NCBI GenBank assembly: GCA_025618425.1
Contig: CM046837.1
Location: forward strand, 23,460,988 to 23,524,987
Origin: Heliocidaris tuberculata
Taxonomy: Eukaryota > Echinodermata > Echinoidea > Camarodonta > Echinometridae
Reading direction: 5' to 3'
Length of the DNA stretch: 64,000 nucleotides
Both the position numbers and the translations under genes were made by a program. Under the pieces are notes generated by a model, which did not search any database, was not told where the DNA came from, and saw only the letters and a program-made list of their open reading frames with translations. Positions 59,931 to 64,000 of the stretch are shown piece by piece. Each line of letters opens with the position of its first letter. Position 1 is the first letter of the stretch.

Positions 59931-60346
59931 TTAACCCTTTCAAGACAACTGACCACATTTTGTGGTTTGGCTCAATAACTTTTGATTCAGAGCTCTAAAA
60001 AATATACCAGATGCAGGAGTAGAAAAAGCAAAAATTTCTACACACATTGTGTCCATTTTTGTTGCATGACCATATTGCGTTTGATGCCAGGAATTTCAAA
60101 AAGGAGAATAAGCTTCATAATCCTTAAATTGGCAACACATTGAGAGGTTCAAAATCACTATTTTTTATCAAAATTGGCAATTTTTTCAACTTTTCGACTA
60201 AGTTTCTAATGATGTATATTGCTTTCAAAGACATTGCATTTTGTTAGAACCATGTAGCACTAAAAGAAAAATATGATTGTTGCCAATTTGAAGAACGAAA
60301 TGTGATCAATTTAGCCTTTAAATTATTCCTGTCCTGAAAGGGTTAA
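59931..60346 (+). mobile_element. piggyBac-like non-autonomous element
   Basis: TTAACCCTTTCAAGACA at the left and TGTCCTGAAAGGGTTAA at the right form a 17-bp TIR with one mismatch. TTAA target plus CCC-starting ends is the established piggyBac signature. The 416-bp unit is non-coding. A decayed copy lies at 8206-8616. Confidence 0.85.
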
Positions 60347-60579
60347 TATTATTATTAGTCCAGCACTGTGGCTACATAAAGAAACAATTATCTGTGTGTT
60401 ATGTTGAGATGTTTCTTACATTAGTTTGTTTCTGTTTTTGTGTATGATTGAGAGAACATTAAATCGTGAATATAATGCAAAAATTTCATAGACTTATGTG
60501 CTCATTTGACTGCGTTGGAACGTCAGAAAAGTGATAGCTTAACTATGATTCATGATTGGTTCATGAGAATGTTAATGGA

Positions 60580-61290
60580 CTATTTGATTGATTGACCGAT
60601 TTCTTAGAGTGGTGACTGACTGTTCGATTGATTTCATAGTGTTGATTAACTTATTGATTGCTTGATTGAACTCCCAGAGTGTTGATTGACTGACTCAATT
60701 ATTAGAGTGTTGATTGACTGGTTGATTGAATGAATGAGTTCTAAGAGTGTTGATTGACTGATTAATTGCTTGATTAAATTTTAAGAACGTTGCTTGACTG
60801 ATTGCTTGATTGAATTTTAAAAGCGTTGATTGATGATTTATTACTTGCTTGATTACATTTTAAGAGTGTTGATTGACTGATTGATCGCATTGTTGAATTT
60901 TAAGAGTGTTTATTGACTGATTTATTGCTTGATTAAAAGAGCGTTGATTGACTGATTGATTGCTTAAGTGAATCATAAGAATGTTGACTCATCGATTGAT
61001 TGCTTATTTGAATTTTAAAAGTGTTCACTGATTTATTGCTTGAGTGAATTATGAGAGTGTTGATTGACTGACTTTAATTCGAAGAGTATTGATTGATCGA
61101 TTACTTGCTTGAATTCTAAGAGTGTCAGTTGACTTTAATGCTTGATCTGTTGAGTGGGGTGTTTATGGAGTGGATAATCAATCGATTAATTGCCTTTAGT
61201 GTTGATTGATTTCTTGATTTCTTGATTGAATGCGTTGACTGTTGCTTGTTTGATTGCCTGGAGTTATCAATAATCATTGATTTCTGGATT
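60580..61290. repeat. Degenerate GATT-rich minisatellite
   Basis: About a dozen diverged units of 36-44 bp built on TAAGAGTGTTGATTGACTGATTG followed by CTTGATTGAATTT. The GTTGATTGA word recurs near 60677, 60706, 60744, 60821, 60865, 60939 and 61055. Higher-order unit on a tetranucleotide background. Confidence 0.85.
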
Positions 61291-61628
61291 GATTGATGGT
61301 GTTGATGAACCTATAGCTTATGCATTAACTGCATATCTATGATTGTCTGATTGATTACTACTGATTTGAATGTATTCTGATTACTTGGAGCGCTGGTGTA
61401 TTATTTTTTTGTTTGATTAATTGGTTATCAAATTGATCATTTGCCTGATTTCAACTACAACAACATTAACTAATACAACTACTACCATTACTACTACTAT
61501 TATAAAAATAACAACTAAAAGTAACTAATGCTAGTGGTAAAAATATATGATACTGATATAAATAAGAATAATATTAGTGCTATACTACTATACTGCTATT
61601 ACATATACTACTTTTACTACTAGTTTGG

Positions 61629-61634
61629 CTACTT

Positions 61635-61676
<42 letters not shown>

Positions 61677-61743
61677 TACTACTGCTACTACTACTACTAC
61701 TTCTACTATTACTACTACTACTACTACTAATACTACTACTACT

Positions 61744-61775
<32 letters not shown>

Positions 61776-61802
61776 CACTACTATACTATACTACTACTAC
61801 TG

Positions 61803-61846
<44 letters not shown>

Positions 61847-61933
61847 GCTGCTGCTGCTACTACTACCACCACTACTATTACTGCTACTACTACTACTACT
61901 ACTACTACTACTATATTACTACTACTACTAATG

Positions 61934-61974
<41 letters not shown>

Positions 61975-62039
61975 CACTACTACTACTACTTCTGCTACTA
62001 CTGCTACTACTACTACTATACTATTACTACTACTACTAC
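61629..62039. repeat. (CTA)n trinucleotide microsatellite, left part
   Basis: Over 400 bp of CTA repeats with CCA, CTG and TTA variants and single-base phase slips. The Thr-, Leu- or Tyr-rich open frames on both strands are artefacts. Confidence 0.95.
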
Positions 62040-63726
62040 CAGTGCTGTAGTCGAGTCCATCCCATCCGAGTCTGAGTCCGAGTCCCTGGAGTCCGAGTCC
62101 GAGTTCGAGTCCAAGTCCGAGTCCTAGCATCCGAGTCTCGAGTCCTGGGCATCCGAGTCTCGAGTCCTGGACATCCGAGTCCGAGTCCCGATGGAAACAT
62201 CTTAAATTGCAAATTTTTTGACGTCACATTATTTTTTATTATGATAAATTATGCCTTACTGTGAACTCTCTATAACATAAATAGAATCTGGTTCATTGAA
62301 AACTTCCATTTGTCAGAGAATTTAATTTATTGTAACTTTTCTTAGTACGAATGCGGACAACTATAAAGGCTAGCTCACAAATGAGTGATTTGTCGCCGTG
62401 ACATGTCGCTTGGTGCTTAAGAAGATTAAGTTCAGTAAGATTTCCAGCTATTAACACTAAAAATTCTGACAGAAGGTAAGAAAATTGAATTGGAAATGTT
62501 GAAATAAACGTCTAGGCTATGGTTAGATATTCCGTGATGGTTTGGTGTACTGGTGGAATTTCAGAAGTTTTATTGACCAAAATACTAAACAAGTGAACAT
62601 GCACTCCTTTTGTGCCAAGGTACATGTCTCGTTCCTTATCAGGCCAAGTATTTTGTTTGTATCCAAATTATTATAGAGAGTTGACTTTATGGCTGTGATA
62701 CATCAATGAATAAAAGATACACAAATTAATATTTGTTCATTTCAAAGGCCTGTAATCTCATTTTTCATCAAAAGAACAAAAAGATGATAGGCTGAAAGAT
62801 ATTAAAGCCAGATTATAGAAAAGAAAGTTTCCAACTGAAATGGAAAAAAAGAGGGGAAAACAATATTTCACCAAGAACACCAATAGTTCAATCTTATCAA
62901 ATAGCTGATTAAAGTAATAAAAAGTGAATCGTTAAACCCTAATAAAACCCTTATACATGTATCAGCTAGTTCATTAAACTGGCTTAATGGCTTGTAATAC
63001 AAGTGCAACATTAACATTCATTTTGGAAACTGACTACATGAATAAGTGACTCAAGTATATAAAATGAAAGTAAATGTTAAACCATAATAGAACCGTCTGA
63101 CACCGCCAAAAATTATAAATTGCTGACTTTGACTTTTTGCCACATTTGACTTTTTGCCACAGGAACATAGGTTGCAAGTAAAAAGATAGAAGATAAAAAA
63201 ACTGTAGTTCATAATACTAGCTTGAAATACAAGTGGAATTGTAATCTGTTTGATATTGCTCGAGATATCCCAGGCTGGGGTCTGTGGGGAAACGTGTGTA
63301 ATAGATTAATCCATCTCCAAATGGTTAATATCAATTTCAATACTTGTCTGTGTAATACGTGTATAACGAGTGTATACGAGCATAAACCGACTAATCTTAA
63401 CGTCTATCATCTATTTGGGCACATTCTCGTACCGTTACGGCGATCAATGTTTTAAAGTTCATTCTCAAAATACCGCTCAATCGAGCAAAGTTCACGAAAA
63501 CAGCAGGGTTTTTAGCGTGCCCTGGAGTAATTTTTTGAGCTAAATTAAAAGCGGAAAACGGAAAAAATTGCTGGTCTCGTTGCCGGTCTCGTTGCCGGTT
63601 TCGTCCCGATTTTCACCAGAGTCACGAGTCACCATTGTTCGAGTCCGAGTCCGAGACCAAGTCCGAGTCCGCGTCGCGAGAAATAGGGACTCGAGACCGG
63701 TCTCGAGTTCGAGTCCTACAACACTG
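62040..63726. mobile_element. hAT-like non-autonomous element with GAGTCC subterminal repeats
   Basis: Starts CAGTGCTGTAG and ends CTACAACACTG, inverted with one mismatch, which is the hAT-type CAGTG terminus. The flanking 8 bp are ACTACTAC on both sides, consistent with a hAT 8-bp target duplication but uninformative inside (CTA)n. Many GAGTCC/GAGTCT hexamers fill about 62050-62195 and 63620-63718. A perfect 20-bp palindrome centred on ACCGGT lies at 63689-63708. The interior is AT-rich with no transposase frame recognised. Confidence 0.82.
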
Positions 63727-63757
<31 letters not shown>

Positions 63758-63830
63758 TTACTACTACTACTACTACTATACTACTACTACTACTACTACT
63801 ATTACTATTACTACTACTACTACTATTCCC

Positions 63831-63906
<76 letters not shown>

Positions 63907-63916
63907 TACTACTACT

Positions 63917-64000
<84 letters not shown>
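63727..64000. repeat. (CTA)n microsatellite, right part
   Basis: Continuation of the same microsatellite after the inserted element, running off the window end. Confidence 0.95.

Noticed and set aside
60580..61290. CRISPR-like regular repeat spacing
   Set aside because: Units are diverged throughout, with no unique spacers against constant repeats, and the DNA is eukaryotic. It is a minisatellite.
61577..62130. 157- and 114-codon Thr/Leu- and Val-rich open frames
   Set aside because: Direct translations of a (CTA)n microsatellite, and on the minus strand also of GAGTCC repeats.

Overview
This is a eukaryotic, repeat-dominated window. It is AT-rich and has long non-coding stretches, split coding exons with good splice signals, tRNA-derived SINE-like repeats, many small TIR/fold-back elements and very abundant (CT)n/(GA)n tracts. 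The composition, repeat style and the one recognisable gene fit a marine deuterostome invertebrate, most likely an echinoderm such as a sea urchin. That assignment is an inference; no taxonomic marker gene is present.

Only one protein gene is supported, on the + strand. An N-terminal exon (48350-48832) encodes a CtBP-type PLNLS motif, a Ser/Arg and poly-His low-complexity region, and a DAX-1-like Cys/LXXLL repeat region with two NR-box motifs (LYRLL and LKILL). A terminal exon (55605-55849) encodes the last 80 residues of a nuclear-receptor ligand-binding domain, ending in an AF-2 helix. Together they point to an NR0B (DAX-1/SHP) type orphan nuclear receptor, the subfamily that lacks a DNA-binding domain. 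The terminal exon starts inside the conserved Asp-Val-x-Gly-Leu segment with a phase-1 junction. The central part of the ligand-binding domain (about helices 3-8) was not found in the 6.8 kb between the exons. Upstream is a promoter-like stretch with a GC box and CCAAT boxes (47535-47690). Just inside the intron is a dense cluster of TAATCC sites (49093-49279), a candidate Otx/Pitx/Goosecoid-class enhancer.

Layout: 1-47.5 kb is intergenic and built largely from repeats: degenerate tandem arrays, dispersed hairpin elements with arms GAGCCAGAAGGGC/GCCCTTCTGGCTC, a 45-bp CT-rich minisatellite (18.4-19.4 kb), two copies of a roughly 420-bp TIR element around a tRNA-SINE (22.2-24.3 kb), nested insertions (21.1-21.9 and 25.9-26.5 kb), and several TTAA-bounded MITEs. 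47.5-59.8 kb is the NR0B-like gene with intron and probable 3' UTR. 59.9-64 kb holds a piggyBac-like MITE, a degenerate GATT-rich minisatellite, and a long (CTA)n microsatellite split by a 1.69-kb hAT-like element.

Most long open frames in the window are artefacts of simple repeats. The functional story is one regulatory nuclear-receptor gene in a large, transposon-rich gene-poor interval.
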